Source: Alterirhizorhabdus solaris (GTDB lineage Bacteria > Pseudomonadota > Alphaproteobacteria > Sphingomonadales > Sphingomonadaceae). From it: 32,156 bases of DNA. This document shows, piece after piece, positions 25,701-32,156 of this stretch; position 1 is the first letter of the stretch, and each line of letters starts with the position of its first letter. The stretch covers positions 1 through 32,156 of the forward strand of contig NZ_VNIM01000045.1 of assembly GCF_007785815.1 (NCBI RefSeq). The letters run 5' to 3'. The position numbers were made by a program, and so were the translations under genes. The notes below the pieces were generated by a model that had not been told where the DNA came from, did not search any database, and worked only from the letters and a program-made list of their open reading frames with translations.

Positions 25701-27415
25701 CCGGCGACACGGTGACGGAGAACGCCGGCGAGGGCACGGACGCCGTCCAGACCACGCTCGCCGCCTACACGCTCGCCGCCAATATGGAGAACCTTGCCTA
25801 TATCGGCACCGGCGCCTTCACCGGCAACGGCAATGCCCTGGCCAACACCATTACCGGCGGCAGCGGCAACGACGTGCTGGACGGCAAGGGCGGCGCTGAC
25901 CGCATGGAAGGCGGGCTGGGCAACGACACCTATTTCGTCGACGATGCGGGCGACGTGATCGTCGATACCGGCGGCGTGGACACGGTGAACACCGTCTTCA
26001 ACACCACCACGCTGGCGGCCGGGCTGGAGAACCTGACCTTCACCGGCACCGGCAACTTCACCGGCACCGGCAACGCCGCTAACAACGTCATCAAGGGCGG
26101 CAGCGGCAACGACCGTCTCGACGGCGGCGCAGGCAACGACCGGCTGGAAGGCGGCGCGGGCAACGACACCTATGTGGTGGACGCTACCGGCGACGTGATC
26201 GTCGAGGCTGCAAACGCCGGTGTCGACACGGTGGAAACGAGCGCTTCGGCTTACACGCTGGGCCTCAACATCGAGAACCTGACCTACACCGGCAGCGGCG
26301 ACTTCACCGGCACCGGCAACAGCATGGCCAACGTCATCAGGGGCGGCGCGGGCAATGACACGCTGGACGGCGGTCTTGGCAACGATACGCTGATCGGCTT
26401 CGGCGGCGACGACATCTATGTGGTCGACTCGGCGCTGGACACCGTGACGGAGGCGCTCGGCGGCGGTATCGATACGGTCCGTTCGACGGCGTCGGCCTAC
26501 ACGCTGGGCGCCAATGTCGAGAATATCGTCCTGACCGGCTCGGCAGCGATCAACGCGACCGGCAACGCGCTGGACAACAGCCTTACCGGCAACGCCGCCG
26601 CCAACCGGCTGGACGGCGGCGCGGGCGACGACGTGATGACGGGCGGCAAGGGCAACGATACCTATGTGGTCGACAGCAACGGCGACGTGGTGGTCGAAGG
26701 CTCGGGCAGCACGAATGGCAACGACACGATCGAGACCGTGCTCGCCAGCTACACGCTGAAGGCGAATGTGGAGAACCTGACCTTCACCGGCACCGGCAAC
26801 TTCACCGGCACCGGCACCTCGGCCAACAACGTCATCATCGGCGGATCGGGCAACGACACGATCGATGGCGGCGACGGGCAGGACACGATGATCGGTCTTG
26901 GCGGAAACGACACCTACGTCGTCAGCCGCGTGGAGGATGTCGTGATCGAGGCGGCAAATGGCGGCGACGATCAGGTGCTGAGCACAGCTCAGAACTACAT
27001 GCTGGCGGCCAACGTCGAGACGCTACGGCTGATCGAGAAGGGACTGAACGGCACGGGCAACGCGCTTGCCAACCTCATCGTCGGCAACGGCGGCGCGAAC
27101 GTCCTCGACGGCGGAGCCGGGGCGGACGAACTGCGCGGCGGCAGCGGCAACGACACCTTCCTCTTCCGCCGCGGCGAGACGGTGGCGGGCGACAAAGTGG
27201 CGGACTTCACCGGCGCCGGCGCGGCGGTAGGGGATCAGCTGCGGCTCACCGATTTCGGCACCTACGCCAGCGGCGCCCGGATCGCGCAGGTCGGCAGCAG
27301 CGACTTCTACACGATCACCGGCGATGGCGCGCATGCCGGCTCCGTCACGATCCAGCTGATGGGCGTCTACAACCTTAATACCGCCGCGGGCAGCAACGAT
27401 TACATCTTCGGCTGA
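19766..27415 (+). CDS. Giant RTX protein with four beta-helix modules, predicted type I secreted
   Basis: About 2549 residues without Sec signal. Four modules begin with the same signature, YATIQEAVNAAADGGTVVL-GTY-ENV: near residues 23, 356, 782 and 1250. Each is rich in the Asn/Gly turns of a right-handed beta-helix. Each is followed by calcium-binding RTX nonapeptides (GGxGNDxLxGG) near 275, 630, 1145 and 1500. From 1622 to about 2400 come ten ~85-residue units of the type GDDTYVVDxxGDVVxE ... YTLxANVENLTLTG ... GTGNxxxNxITG, again with RTX turns. The last ~120 residues (FLFRRGETVAGDKVADFTGA ... NDYIFG) are the usual type I secretion end. Modular helix/RTX alternation recalls the AlgE alginate epimerases, but their DPHD catalytic motif is absent. 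A role in binding, cutting or modifying the locus polysaccharide, or in cell-surface adhesion, is inferred. No type I exporter genes are in the window. Confidence 0.88.
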   Translation: MVSMHGNSITVLASDRSVVGSGYATIQEAVNAAADGGTVVLGAGTYDENVTVDRRITLIGTHGGEAGTGADRGVNEAVIKGLITIDAAGVKIDGLTLSEGGALAGETNSIQVYVNADDAVLTNLILNDNPDGYGILTPSGGGVTGLILSDSLVTGLGGGGYLNPSTQFTISGNSFIGNGNGLVGDGWAAGTSISGNIFSSPDSTGAHIGYGSYATTDAVTNFVADNDFAGPNRAVSVYAYGDGDAGGQTITGSRFDDRITDYASAPSGIDSVFDGAGGDDILNGGDGDDSLAGGTGNDTLIGGAGLDTARYADAATITQTATGWSVTDAGGTDTLSGIEIVDDGAAGRTLLVGNGGYATIQAAIDAADDGDTIVVASGTYTENVNFSKAVTVKGAFAGTVGTDAARSASAGTGETSIVGDSDITATGKVTLDGLRFVNNGSNVGGNDAGATLGIANGGGHVVANSIFWSPTNGAANGVLDRAIFFSPATDGSVTITGNYVTGAAQGAYGSGSWGQGIWFNGGGIDLTVSNNMFEYTRTGLNLDMAGGSDATISGNTFKTAGTAVAVGITADNVTFSDNNYSSVGDDLNVRNITDSTVFDAELASATVTPANGNDFFTVLGGGGADTLKGTEGADLLDGNNVAIFATDADVLEGRGGNDILYGRGGNDMLDGGAGNDRLFGDAGNDMLDGGEGNDELYGAGGNDTLTGGSGIDTAIFTETARFYTISGTRDANGFYTSFTGITGLDGTDTLSGVEKLNFINGSNIDLADPVQMFNSDGKLVASYATIQMALDRASPNTTIVLKPGTYAENLVINVDGITINGSGATLTGNLLSTYDIAEGALFEHLTNPAKPGIGNSSGTGITVNADNVTINGLDVKGFYDATVLGNGSDRLTLNDVDYLSNLNSIRKEGGAAVTGLTINDGSIVDGYVGLLIFKSPGGGNLSGVKIDGTDFIDLARKGIYSETLSDARITDITMTNVGQYGAANGIEGPGTNGTAGNGINLNLKYGTYQNVEIDHFTFTNVGASNGAGQSHKNGGAIFIAVRDDPGSYNSNPASFTGAVDIHDGSISGILSTGIAVGEPGKENLDPDVTVTGVTINGAQSGPGFGAVANEANGATLTFNGTAADDIIAASGNSDGVLVLNGLGGNDTLTGGKAGDTLDGGAANDTLRGGAGNDTLIGGDGNDTAVFSGSSRNYAFTGTVDAQGRYSGVSSVSGADGTDSLSGIETLTFDNASFSAADPVQVTDGNGRLVGSFASLQAAVNASQNGDTIRLEAGDYAGDVTIDKDVTILGANTGKTGDSATRGAESNLTGQIFVSTNGVTLDGVRFSGQGTPEGYAFGSALAVAGSNTVVTNSLFQGTGDSAITTQEVTGLDIGRSKFAGYDIGVYVSGGGSTGSIHDNLFQGEGDGATGLGSGVNSETSGVTITANTFDGLYSGVLNLFPFGPQTVDLTTYVFGNVLTNNTAERPIQIYPTPLSTSILGTNENETFNGDLLAGDAPLSFDGRGGNDHVYGGSGADTLKGGAGDDVIFSGLGADTIDGGANDDTVNYQYSAGAVQVDLTSGVNTGGDAAGDTIVNVENVTGSGFADTLIGNAGANALTGGGGDDRIDGKGGIDTMTGGLGDDTYVVDASSDAVIENAGEGTDSVESSVSYTLGANVENLTLTGAAITGTGNGLANVITGNAANNVLSGNNGNDTLDGGLGDDTLVGGRDDDTYVVNSAGDVVSEQAGEGSDTVRTTLASYTLGANVENLVAADTAAFTGTGNALANTITGGAGNDRLDGKAGADTLIGLGGDDTYIVDNSGDVVTEAANAGTDSVTASVSYTLSANVENLTLASGAAAGTGNGLDNRITGNTAANTLRGEGGDDYLDGGDGNDTLIGGIGNDTYVVGAPTDVVQELAGEGTDLVLSAATIYTLSANVENLTLTGSKAATGIGNGENNVLTGNGANNTLRGEGGNDTLSGGKGNDAMIGGTGDDTYVVDATGDTVTENAGEGTDAVQTTLAAYTLAANMENLAYIGTGAFTGNGNALANTITGGSGNDVLDGKGGADRMEGGLGNDTYFVDDAGDVIVDTGGVDTVNTVFNTTTLAAGLENLTFTGTGNFTGTGNAANNVIKGGSGNDRLDGGAGNDRLEGGAGNDTYVVDATGDVIVEAANAGVDTVETSASAYTLGLNIENLTYTGSGDFTGTGNSMANVIRGGAGNDTLDGGLGNDTLIGFGGDDIYVVDSALDTVTEALGGGIDTVRSTASAYTLGANVENIVLTGSAAINATGNALDNSLTGNAAANRLDGGAGDDVMTGGKGNDTYVVDSNGDVVVEGSGSTNGNDTIETVLASYTLKANVENLTFTGTGNFTGTGTSANNVIIGGSGNDTIDGGDGQDTMIGLGGNDTYVVSRVEDVVIEAANGGDDQVLSTAQNYMLAANVETLRLIEKGLNGTGNALANLIVGNGGANVLDGGAGADELRGGSGNDTFLFRRGETVAGDKVADFTGAGAAVGDQLRLTDFGTYASGARIAQVGSSDFYTITGDGAHAGSVTIQLMGVYNLNTAAGSNDYIFG
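24629..26914 (+). repeat. Ten tandem ~85-codon coding repeats
   Basis: The anchor (G/N)D-x-Y-x-V (DTYVVD-like) recurs ten times, first at codon 24629 and last at 26912, an average spacing of about 254 bp (84.6 residues; units range from about 81 to 90). Between anchors each unit holds VENLTLTG- and GTGN-like strands and a D-rich GGxGNDxL turn. The units are similar enough at the DNA level to permit recombination. Confidence 0.85.
26025..26816 (+). repeat. Pair of 48-nt exact direct repeats
   Basis: The segments at 26025-26072 and 26769-26816 are identical over 48 nt and 744 bp apart, which equals three repeat units. Both encode ENLTFTGTGNFTGTG. Such identity inside diverged protein repeats points to recent duplication or gene conversion; the spacing of exactly 248 codons means deletion between them would keep the frame. 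Confidence 0.85.
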
Positions 27416-27865
27416 GCCCGCAACCGCCTGCGACCGGATGTCCACCATCCCGCTTGCAGGTGGCCAAACGGCGGGGCGGCCGGTGATGTCAGCGCGATGT
27501 CACCCGCCATCTTCACGGTATCGCTGCCGCAAGCGCCATCCGGCCGGCGTCGAAGGGGTCATCCCGCTTCGATGCCAGCCGGATGCCTTCATGGCGGATA
27601 CGCGGCCGTGCGCTGCGGCCTGCCACACCGGCTGCCGCCCCCGTTTGCGATCAAGCGGAGGATTGAGGCAAGACCCGACAGGCAGCGTGCGGAAGCATAC
27701 GGGCATGGCGGATATGCGCCAATCCTGCGGGAAAGCGCCGCTTTTACGCCGGAGCCTCGAACCATGCGCGGCGGCGGCGAAACGGACAAGCAACGCATCG
27801 ACACAACAGCGCGAACGCCGCCTCTCGTCGCCACCGGCCGGGGGCGCAAGCGCCTGTGTCAGTGT
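27416..27865. other. Convergent intergenic region after the giant gene
   Basis: These 450 bp separate two converging genes. The frames crossing it are Arg/Ser/Pro-rich and do not look like proteins. No hairpin with a T-tract is seen; only a short CCACC/GGTGG stem occurs near 27440-27462. Confidence 0.4.
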
Positions 27866-29740
27866 CTACCGCTCCAGAAAGCGGGCCATGTCACCGATGA
27901 CTCGTGCGCTGCCGTAGCGCGAGAGATGGGCTGTGTCGTTCATTAGCGGGTGCCCGTCGTCGTAGATCAGGCACTCGTGCCCTCGGCAAAGCCGGATCAT
28001 CGGATCGAAGAAGTTTTCGGGGCCGACGATCCGCTCGAGCTTCGGGTTCATCGTCCAGTCGTTGCGGACCGGCATGTAGAAGGGCGCACCCGGATCGGCC
28101 CGCTGGGACAGCCGGTATGCCACGAACTGCGGATTGGCGACGGGGAAATCGGGGTTATCGCCGACGATCCGTACCCGCACGCCAAGCCGCCTGAGCCGTG
28201 CGGCCGTATCGGCCACGTCGCGCGGCCCCAGCCCCGCGACACGCAAAGGATACCAATAGGCCGACAGCACCACCGTATCGATGCGGTAATGGCGGATCAG
28301 TTCCAGCGCATGGGCGTTGTTCGCAGCGCAGTTTGGTCGTTTGGGGAAGGTGTAGTTCAGGATCGGCTGGCAGCCGGCCGATCCGTAGAACAGGATCGTG
28401 GCCTTCGGCACCGGCGTGAGATCGCGGATGGCGCGGCGATAATGGTTGGCGTGGCTATCCCCCCAGAACAGAATGCGCGGCCCGCCGTTACGGGTCAGGA
28501 AGCAGGTGTCGCCGGCCCAGTCACGCCAGCTTTCCCGCAGGAAACAAGTGGGGCCGGCCGGCTCGTCCTCGTTGCGGACCATGAATGCCTCAACACCCGG
28601 AAAGCGCGCGGGAAAGCCCTTTCCGGCCACCAACACGCCCCCCGCCGCCGCGGTAGCCGCCAACCCGATCACCGCGCCGATCAGGATCTGCCGCTGCGAG
28701 AAGAGGTGGCGATTGCGGAACGGCCGCTCGACGAAGCGCCACACCAGAAATGCGACCACGAACATCGCGACGAGCAGCAGCACTTGCTCCGGCACCGATG
28801 GCGGACGGAACAGGACGTAGCGGGCAAGAACGATCACCGGCCAGTGCACGAGGTAGAGCGAATAGGAGATCAGCCCGACCGCGACGAACGGTTTCGTGCC
28901 AAGCAGCCGGCCGACGAGCGTGGGCGTCCGCGTGTCGGCTGCGATGATCGCAGCCGCTCCGAGCGTCGGCCACAGCGCATTGTAGCCGGGAAAGGGGCTT
29001 TCATGGTTCAGCAGCAGCACGCTCGCCACCAGCAACGCCAGGCCCGCTGCCGCCACCAGCTCCGCATAGGCGCGGCGGCTGACCTCGAACGGCGCGCCAT
29101 AGGCCAGCAGCGAGCCGATCAGCAGCTCCCACGCGCGGGTGAGCAGCAGATAATAGTTTCCGCTCGCATCCCAGTCCATCATCGCCACCGACAGCGCGAA
29201 AGAGGTGATCGCCAGCAGCAGGGTGGGCAGCAGGTAGCGCCGGCGGCCCCAGCGCGCGACGCCCATCAGGATGAGCGGGAAGACGATGTAATATTGCTCT
29301 TCCACCGCAAGCGACCATGTGTGGATCAGCGGCTTCAGCTCGACCGCGCCGGCGAAATAATCGGTTTGGTGCCAGAACAGGAAGTTGGAGGCGAACGTCG
29401 CCACACCGATCAGGCTCAGGCCGAGATCGGTCACTTCGTCCGGCATGAACAGCCACAGCGCGGCGGCAAGCGTCGCGGCACAGGTGGCGAACAGCGCCGG
29501 AAGTATGCGCCTCGCCCGCCGCTCGTAGAAGCGCAGGAGCGAGAATTCGCCCGCCTCGATTTCCTTGCGGATAACGTTGGTGATGAGAAAGCCGGAGATG
29601 ACAAAGAACACGTCGACGCCGACATAGCCGCCCGGTGCCAGCCCGGACCCGAAGTGATAGAGGATGACCGGCAGTACGGCGACCGCGCGCAGCCCGTCGA
29701 TATCGGAACGATAGCGCAGCGTATGCCCCGCCGCGTTCAC
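27866..29740 (-). CDS. OafA-like acyltransferase with C-terminal SGNH domain
   Basis: About 624 residues from a GTG at 29740 with GGGAG upstream; the frame is open to an ATG at 29941, but the extra 67 residues are Arg/Pro-rich and unlike the family. The N-terminal ~370 residues are the acyltransferase-3 membrane domain of about 10 spans, opening YRSDIDGLRAVAVLPVILYH (the catalytic His is in the family's YH motif) with FFVISGFLIT, FYERRARRILPAL and HTWSLAVEEQYY. The C-terminal domain is an SGNH hydrolase type: FWGDSHANHYR (Asp428-Ser429) and NDTAHLSRYG (Asp602, His605). Such proteins acetylate sugars of surface polysaccharides on the periplasmic side. It is divergent from the Wzy-like gene and is the second acyl-modifying enzyme of the locus after the one at 18633. 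Confidence 0.9.
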   Translation of the reverse strand: MNAAGHTLRYRSDIDGLRAVAVLPVILYHFGSGLAPGGYVGVDVFFVISGFLITNVIRKEIEAGEFSLLRFYERRARRILPALFATCAATLAAALWLFMPDEVTDLGLSLIGVATFASNFLFWHQTDYFAGAVELKPLIHTWSLAVEEQYYIVFPLILMGVARWGRRRYLLPTLLLAITSFALSVAMMDWDASGNYYLLLTRAWELLIGSLLAYGAPFEVSRRAYAELVAAAGLALLVASVLLLNHESPFPGYNALWPTLGAAAIIAADTRTPTLVGRLLGTKPFVAVGLISYSLYLVHWPVIVLARYVLFRPPSVPEQVLLLVAMFVVAFLVWRFVERPFRNRHLFSQRQILIGAVIGLAATAAAGGVLVAGKGFPARFPGVEAFMVRNEDEPAGPTCFLRESWRDWAGDTCFLTRNGGPRILFWGDSHANHYRRAIRDLTPVPKATILFYGSAGCQPILNYTFPKRPNCAANNAHALELIRHYRIDTVVLSAYWYPLRVAGLGPRDVADTAARLRRLGVRVRIVGDNPDFPVANPQFVAYRLSQRADPGAPFYMPVRNDWTMNPKLERIVGPENFFDPMIRLCRGHECLIYDDGHPLMNDTAHLSRYGSARVIGDMARFLER

Positions 29741-30459
29741 CGCGGCGCTCCCGCCGTCATCGCCGCCGGGCTGGTACGTGCGGGCGTTCCGCGCCGATCT
29801 TCGGGCCAGGAGGAGAGCGTCATGCGGGTTTCGCCTTGAGTCCGGCGGTGTCGGCGGGGTCCGATACCGTGCCGGCACCGATAGGCAGGATCGCGTGAGC
29901 GACCAAGCCCTTTCGCAAATGCGGTAAGGCAAGCCGCCCATGCGGAACTGGCGCCCCCGCGCCTTAGCGGCTAGATATGCTGCGATAGCGTTACGCAGGG
30001 GAAAGACGGTAATGTGCCGACATCCTCATGCGGTGCGGTGCAGCATCTTGGGCCGTAGCGGCTCGGCAGGGGCATGGATGGCGAACGTGACGAGAAGCGC
30101 TGACGAGACCCCACTGAAATGTCCGGCTGCCTGGACCCCGGACAGGTTCCGCGCAAGGCGGTGGAGCATATCCGTTCGTTTTTCCCCGGTCGCTCGGCGG
30201 CGTCCCGATAACGATCTTGGCTTTCAGCGTCACGTCCGACCGGCTGACCCCGTCGGCCCCGAACGGCGCCCCGGTGCCGCTCGCGCGGGCGGTATCGATG
30301 CTTTAGACACGCGGCATGTTTTATCTGGTGGGGCTGCTGCCCGCCCGCACCGCGAGCCGGCACCGAACCCGATGGTAATGGAAACGGTGTAGACCATAGC
30401 CGTAATTCGACTCAGGCAGAGCTTGCGCGGCGTTGCGGGCAAAAGTGAGGTAGCCGATC
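29741..30459. other. Divergent intergenic region before the Wzy-like gene
   Basis: The 719 bp between the acyltransferase GTG and the polymerase ATG hold no convincing gene; a 150-codon plus-strand frame (29940-30392) has Arg/Pro/Ala composition typical of chance frames in GC-rich DNA. Promoters for both units must lie here, but none can be named. GAGG about 9 nt before 30460 is a plausible ribosome-binding site. Confidence 0.4.
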
Positions 30460-31818
30460 ATGGATGAACTCGGCGGCGAAGGCCGTTCACTGCCGATCTA
30501 TGCAGAGTTGCCGGCGCTGCTGGCGGCCGCCGTCGTGCTCTATTATCTGCTGCGCCGCACCAGCAGCTCGGCGGGGCGCTTCGTGCTGGTCGCGGTGTGG
30601 CTGCGCTGTGCGCTCGGCGCGTTGCACGAGTTCAGCTTCAAGTCCTCGCCGCTCGGGCTGAGCTACAACGCGCTCGCATCGCTGATCGTCTTCGGCGTCG
30701 GGTTGCTGGTGGTGCGGCGGCGGCGCGCGCTCGATCCCGCCCTCATCCCCTTCTACGTCTATGCTCTCGCGCTGTTCACTAGCGCGGCGACTACCGGCCT
30801 GTTGCCGGACATGTTCAAGGAAATGACCAAGTTCCTCTACCTGATGATCCTGATCCTCGCGGTCGACGACGCCATCACCGACGAGGGCGCGGACCGTTTT
30901 CTCAAGCTGCTACTAGGGGCGTTCGCCCTGCCGTTCGGCATGCAGTTGATTTCCATCGTCCTCAATATCTCCAAGCCTGGCGAAGACGACAATGCCGCCA
31001 GCTTCATCGGCGGGGTCAATCACCAGGCTGCCTTCTCTCTGGTGCTGGTCGCCGCCCTGCTGGCGGGGTGTCTCATTCGCGGCCTGGGGGGCAGGGCGAA
31101 GCTGGCGCTGATCGCCTACGGGCTGGTCGCGATCATGGCAGCGAACTACCGCACCGCGATCGTCGCCGTCCTGCCGGTATTGGGGGCGGCCCTCGTCCTC
31201 GGCATCACGCGCCGCTTCGTACCGACGCAGCGGGCGCTGGTCGCGGGGCTGATCGCGATGGCGGTGACGGTGGCGGGCATCGCCGGCGCGGTAAAGGAGC
31301 AGGAGCGCTTCGCTGATATCGGGGTCGCGCTTTCCCAAGGCACCGACATCATCAAGCCGCCGCACACCTTCACGACGGAGGAACGCCATCTAATGTCTGG
31401 CCGCGCCGCCATCTGGAGCGGCTATCTGTATGGCTGGTACGATGGCTCGCCCGTCCAAAAGATGTTCGGCAAGGGGCCGGGTACGTCGTGGACCTATTTC
31501 GTCGTCTACGCGCACAACACGCTGGTGGGCGTGCTGTTCGAGCTTGGCCTTCTGGGATTGTTCGCCACCCTGTTCCTGTGGATCTGGATGTTCGCTCTGG
31601 CACTGCTGGCGAAGGGCGGGCCGAAAGCGGAACTGATCTTCGGCCACGTCAGCTTCTTCCTGCTGAACATGGCGACGATGCCAACCTACCTGATCGAGGG
31701 AATGATCTTCTACGGGGTGCTGTGCGGGGTCACGGTGCATTTCTATAGAACCTCGCGGGCGGCGCCGCGCCGTGTCATGCAGGATACCAATCAACCCCAG
31801 CGCGCGATCACCGCGTGA
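30460..31818 (+). CDS. Wzy/O-antigen-ligase-type polysaccharide membrane protein
   Basis: The 452-residue protein has about ten hydrophobic spans (for example LPALLAAAVVLYYLL at 16-30, NALASLIVFGVGLLVV, AAFSLVLVAALLAGCLI, ALVAGLIAMAVTVAGIAGAV). A large periplasmic loop follows the mid-protein spans (about residues 270-345, with MSGRAAIWSGYLYGWYDGSP, then FGKGPGTSWTYFVVYAHNTL). The loop has the GxGxx...HNxxL pattern of the Wzy/WaaL/RfaL group, which joins lipid-linked repeat units or transfers glycan to an acceptor; polymerase and ligase cannot be told apart by sequence. The ATG at 30460 is preceded by GAGG. The GT2 gene follows 19 bp after the stop, so the two are likely one operon. Confidence 0.85.
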   Translation: MDELGGEGRSLPIYAELPALLAAAVVLYYLLRRTSSSAGRFVLVAVWLRCALGALHEFSFKSSPLGLSYNALASLIVFGVGLLVVRRRRALDPALIPFYVYALALFTSAATTGLLPDMFKEMTKFLYLMILILAVDDAITDEGADRFLKLLLGAFALPFGMQLISIVLNISKPGEDDNAASFIGGVNHQAAFSLVLVAALLAGCLIRGLGGRAKLALIAYGLVAIMAANYRTAIVAVLPVLGAALVLGITRRFVPTQRALVAGLIAMAVTVAGIAGAVKEQERFADIGVALSQGTDIIKPPHTFTTEERHLMSGRAAIWSGYLYGWYDGSPVQKMFGKGPGTSWTYFVVYAHNTLVGVLFELGLLGLFATLFLWIWMFALALLAKGGPKAELIFGHVSFFLLNMATMPTYLIEGMIFYGVLCGVTVHFYRTSRAAPRRVMQDTNQPQRAITA

Positions 31819-31837
31819 CAGGCCGGGACAACGCTCG

Positions 31838-32156
31838 ATGACCGCACCCTCCACGCCTGCCTTCGCCGTGGTCGTGCCGCTGCACGACAAGGGCCGGCAC
31901 ATCGAGCGCGCGCTCCGCTCGATCGCCGCGCAAACGCTGGCGCCGGCCGAGATCATCGTGATCGACGACGCCTCGACCGACGACGGCCCCGGCATCGTCG
32001 CCGCCTTTCCCGGCGTGCGCCTGCTCAGGCGGTCGGAGCCGGGACCGGGCGGTTATGCGGCGCGGAACTTGGGCATGCGCGAGGCTGCGGCACCGTGGAT
32101 CGCCTTCCTCGATGCGGACGATGCCTGGGCGCCCGAACACCTCGCCACGCTGGCGG
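31838..32156 (+). CDS. GT2-family glycosyltransferase, start only (cut by window edge)
   Basis: ATG at 31838 gives 106 codons to the edge. It reads TPAFAVVVPLHDKGRHIERA, then EIIVIDDASTDDGPGIVAAF and GGYAARNLGMREAAAPWIAF with LDADDAWAPEHLATLA. This is the first half of a GT-A fold enzyme with the nucleotide-binding DDAST and the metal-binding DADD. It shares most of these positions with the GT2 at 13804-14781 and is its paralog. It continues in the operon of the Wzy-like gene. Confidence 0.9.
   Translation, partial: MTAPSTPAFAVVVPLHDKGRHIERALRSIAAQTLAPAEIIVIDDASTDDGPGIVAAFPGVRLLRRSEPGPGGYAARNLGMREAAAPWIAFLDADDAWAPEHLATLA

Noticed and set aside
24600-27000. CRISPR-like regular repeats
   Set aside because: The ~254-bp periodicity is of in-frame protein repeats with diverged copies, not short identical repeats with unique spacers.
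19766-27415. Assignment as an AlgE-type mannuronan C5-epimerase
   Set aside because: The modular layout is similar, but the DPHD catalytic motif and the AlgE-type helix start are absent, and no alginate genes are in the window.
27416-27917. Several overlapping 80-160-codon frames after the giant gene
   Set aside because: All are Arg/Ser/Pro/Cys-rich chance frames in GC-rich DNA without start signals.
27950-29839. Plus-strand 629-codon frame opposite the acyltransferase
   Set aside because: Its Arg/Gln/His-rich translation has no domains; the opposite strand gives a clear acyltransferase with membrane spans.
29940-30392. 150-codon plus-strand frame before the Wzy-like gene
   Set aside because: No ribosome-binding site, Arg/Pro-rich, no homology; treated as noncoding.

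Overview
The window looks like part of the chromosome of a high-GC alphaproteobacterium, most likely a sphingomonad. This is an inference from gene families, GTG/TTG starts, the RTX proteins and a QueA C-terminal remnant; there is no rRNA or other marker gene to settle it.

Region 1 (1-1530) is a graveyard of mobile DNA: the 3' ends of two different IS5-type transposases, the 3' end of an IS3-type transposase, and the first ~40 codons of a phage-type M15 endopeptidase cut off at an IS5 end. Region 2 (1611-5922) is an accessory block: a TPR-sulfotransferase, then on the opposite strand a serralysin-type metalloprotease preceded by a gene for a membrane-anchored protein. It is closed off by a 3' scrap of queA and by region 3 (6176-8290), a second pile of broken insertion sequences (IS21, IS256, IS630). 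The IS256 and IS630 copies carry several frameshifts, one of them an exact 19-bp tandem duplication.

Region 4 (8330 to the right edge) is a surface- or exopolysaccharide locus. It holds a Sec-exported beta-helix protein, UDP-glucose dehydrogenase and a UDP-glucuronate 4-epimerase (supplying UDP-GlcA and UDP-GalA), a GT4 glycosyltransferase, a minus-strand operon (small membrane protein, GT4, SDR epimerase, GT4, GT2), a hexapeptide O-acetyltransferase, an enormous RTX/beta-helix protein of about 2549 residues, an OafA-like acyltransferase with an SGNH domain, a Wzy/ligase-type membrane protein and the start of a second GT2. Genes within an operon are tightly packed, with GTGA overlaps. No flippase, chain-length regulator, outer-membrane exporter or initiating glycosyltransferase is present, so the locus continues outside the window.

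The most unusual object is the giant protein at 19766-27415. Four beta-helix modules alternate with calcium-binding RTX blocks, followed by ten ~85-residue RTX-type repeats. Together with the second beta-helix protein it suggests extracellular factors that bind, cut or remodel the polymer made by this locus. That role is a hypothesis.
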